Assembly (NCBI RefSeq): GCF_035607555.1
Contig: NZ_JAVHWZ010000001.1
Coordinates: 434,001 to 498,000 of the forward strand
Source: Candidatus Bealeia paramacronuclearis
GTDB taxonomy: Bacteria; Pseudomonadota; Alphaproteobacteria; UBA9655
DNA length: 64,000 nt
Direction: 5' to 3'
Shown: one piece after another, positions 63,355 through 64,000 of the stretch
Layout: each line of letters starts with the position of its first letter
Position numbering within the stretch: the first letter of the stretch is position 1
Position numbers and translations under genes: made by a program
Notes under the pieces: generated by a model
What the model saw: only the letters and a program-made list of their open reading frames with translations
What the model was told of the DNA's origin: nothing
Database searches by the model: none

Positions 63355-64000
63355 ATCAGATGCTGGAAGCCACCCTCGGACGTAGTCGGACGTTACTTGC
63401 CCTGTTCTTCATGATCCTTTTTGCAGGACTCTGGAGCTATATCACAATCTCACGAGAATCTGCACCGGATGTCAAAATTCCGCTGATCTTTGTGACAATA
63501 AGCCAAGAGGGCATTTCACCAGAGGATTCTCAACGCCTTCTATTAAGGCCCCTTGAACAGCAAATCCGAACCATTGAAGGTATTAAAGAAATTCGAGGGA
63601 ATGCCTATGAAAATGGAGGAATGCTTATCGTTGAGTTTCGGGCCGGGCACAATGTGGACAAAGCGCGAAATGACGTTCGAGAAAAGGTGGACTTGGCCAA
63701 ATCCAAACTCCCCACAGAAGCTAAAGAACCTATTGTTAATGAACTTAGCTTTAGTCAGTTCCCCGTCCTTGTTATTAAGCTCTCAGGAGATGTGCCCCCC
63801 CGAAAGCTCTATCAAATCTCAAAAGATTTGAAGGAAGAGATTGAAGCTCGTGTCTCCAGCGTTCTTTCGGCGACTGTTGTGGGTGATCGTGAGGATGTCG
63901 TTGAGATTCTTGTCGATCCTGCAAAACTTGAGACCTATAATATTACACTTGATGCGGTTATGGCCCTTTTTAATCGCAACAACCTTGTGGTTTCTGCAGG
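63351..64000 (+). CDS. RND-family efflux pump, 5' part (runs off the window)
   Basis: About 216 codons are visible, beginning with a membrane segment (LLALFFMILFAGLWSYI) and the start of the periplasmic porter domain: ESAPDVKIPLIFVTISQEGI, SPEDSQRLLLRPLEQQI and IEGIKEIRGNAYENGG, which are typical of HAE1-type pumps. The gene is translationally coupled to the adaptor. Confidence 0.93.
   Translation, partial: MNQMLEATLGRSRTLLALFFMILFAGLWSYITISRESAPDVKIPLIFVTISQEGISPEDSQRLLLRPLEQQIRTIEGIKEIRGNAYENGGMLIVEFRAGHNVDKARNDVREKVDLAKSKLPTEAKEPIVNELSFSQFPVLVIKLSGDVPPRKLYQISKDLKEEIEARVSSVLSATVVGDREDVVEILVDPAKLETYNITLDAVMALFNRNNLVVSA

Overview
This window looks like a piece of chromosome from a moderately AT-rich alphaproteobacterium that lives with, or in, a eukaryotic host. 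Holosporales- or Paracaedibacter-type protist symbionts are my best guess. The alphaproteobacterial signs are an SspB with the family's C-terminal tail, heme A synthase CtaA, and the gene order plsY-dprA-topA. The host-associated signs are the heavy load of insertion sequences and decayed genes, and the number of exported proteins that look like effectors rather than cell-envelope enzymes. The genus is inference.

Layout. 1-5.1 kb: end of sspB, an SNF2 helicase with a SWIM-domain partner, and an exported methyltransferase. 5.3-9.1 kb: an internally deleted IS3 derivative, a large exported protein of unknown function, and two IS630 copies in inverted contact. 9.3-16.9 kb: housekeeping and metabolism (pgk, a PAS histidine kinase, ctaA, a DASS transporter split by an IS4 element, an exported flavin amine oxidase). 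17.0-21.1 kb: a complete IS66 element and an IS1202-type element. 21.2-30.2 kb: two large candidate host-interaction genes (an exported glycosyltransferase/pyruvyltransferase fusion and a 1257-residue protein with a polyproline segment) separated by nested remnants of IS630, IS481, IS200 and a complete ISAs1. 30.3-36.4 kb: truA-fmt-def, a yebC gene split by the second IS1202-type copy, and a photolyase. 36.4-39.5 kb: an insertion-sequence graveyard (IS1, IS30, IS5, IS481). 39.6-45.7 kb: a 2016-residue RTX/cadherin-type adhesin. 45.8-56.1 kb: mostly housekeeping (GFA-family protein, plsY-dprA-topA, radC/map/sfsA, cinA-like and rpiB-like genes, a frameshifted exported protein, a TrmN6-like methyltransferase). 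56.1-62.1 kb: IS630 fragments, a second IS66 copy, an ISAs1 remnant, an exported transglutaminase-like protein and an IS1 element. 62.3-64.0 kb: the start of an RND efflux operon that runs off the right edge.

How it fits together. The metabolic genes form short ordinary operons (def-fmt-truA, plsY-dprA-topA, sfsA-map-radC, cinA-like/rpiB-like, RND adaptor/pump). The proposed host-facing genes are mostly single genes, several with their own promoter or terminator, and most lie beside IS elements. I did not see a complete secretion system, CRISPR array, rRNA, tRNA or phage module. Several IS ends and target duplications can be placed to the base: IS4 in the transporter, IS1202-type in yebC and upstream of the glycosyltransferase gene, and IS1. 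The two IS66 copies have no matching target duplications, which points to rearrangement through them.
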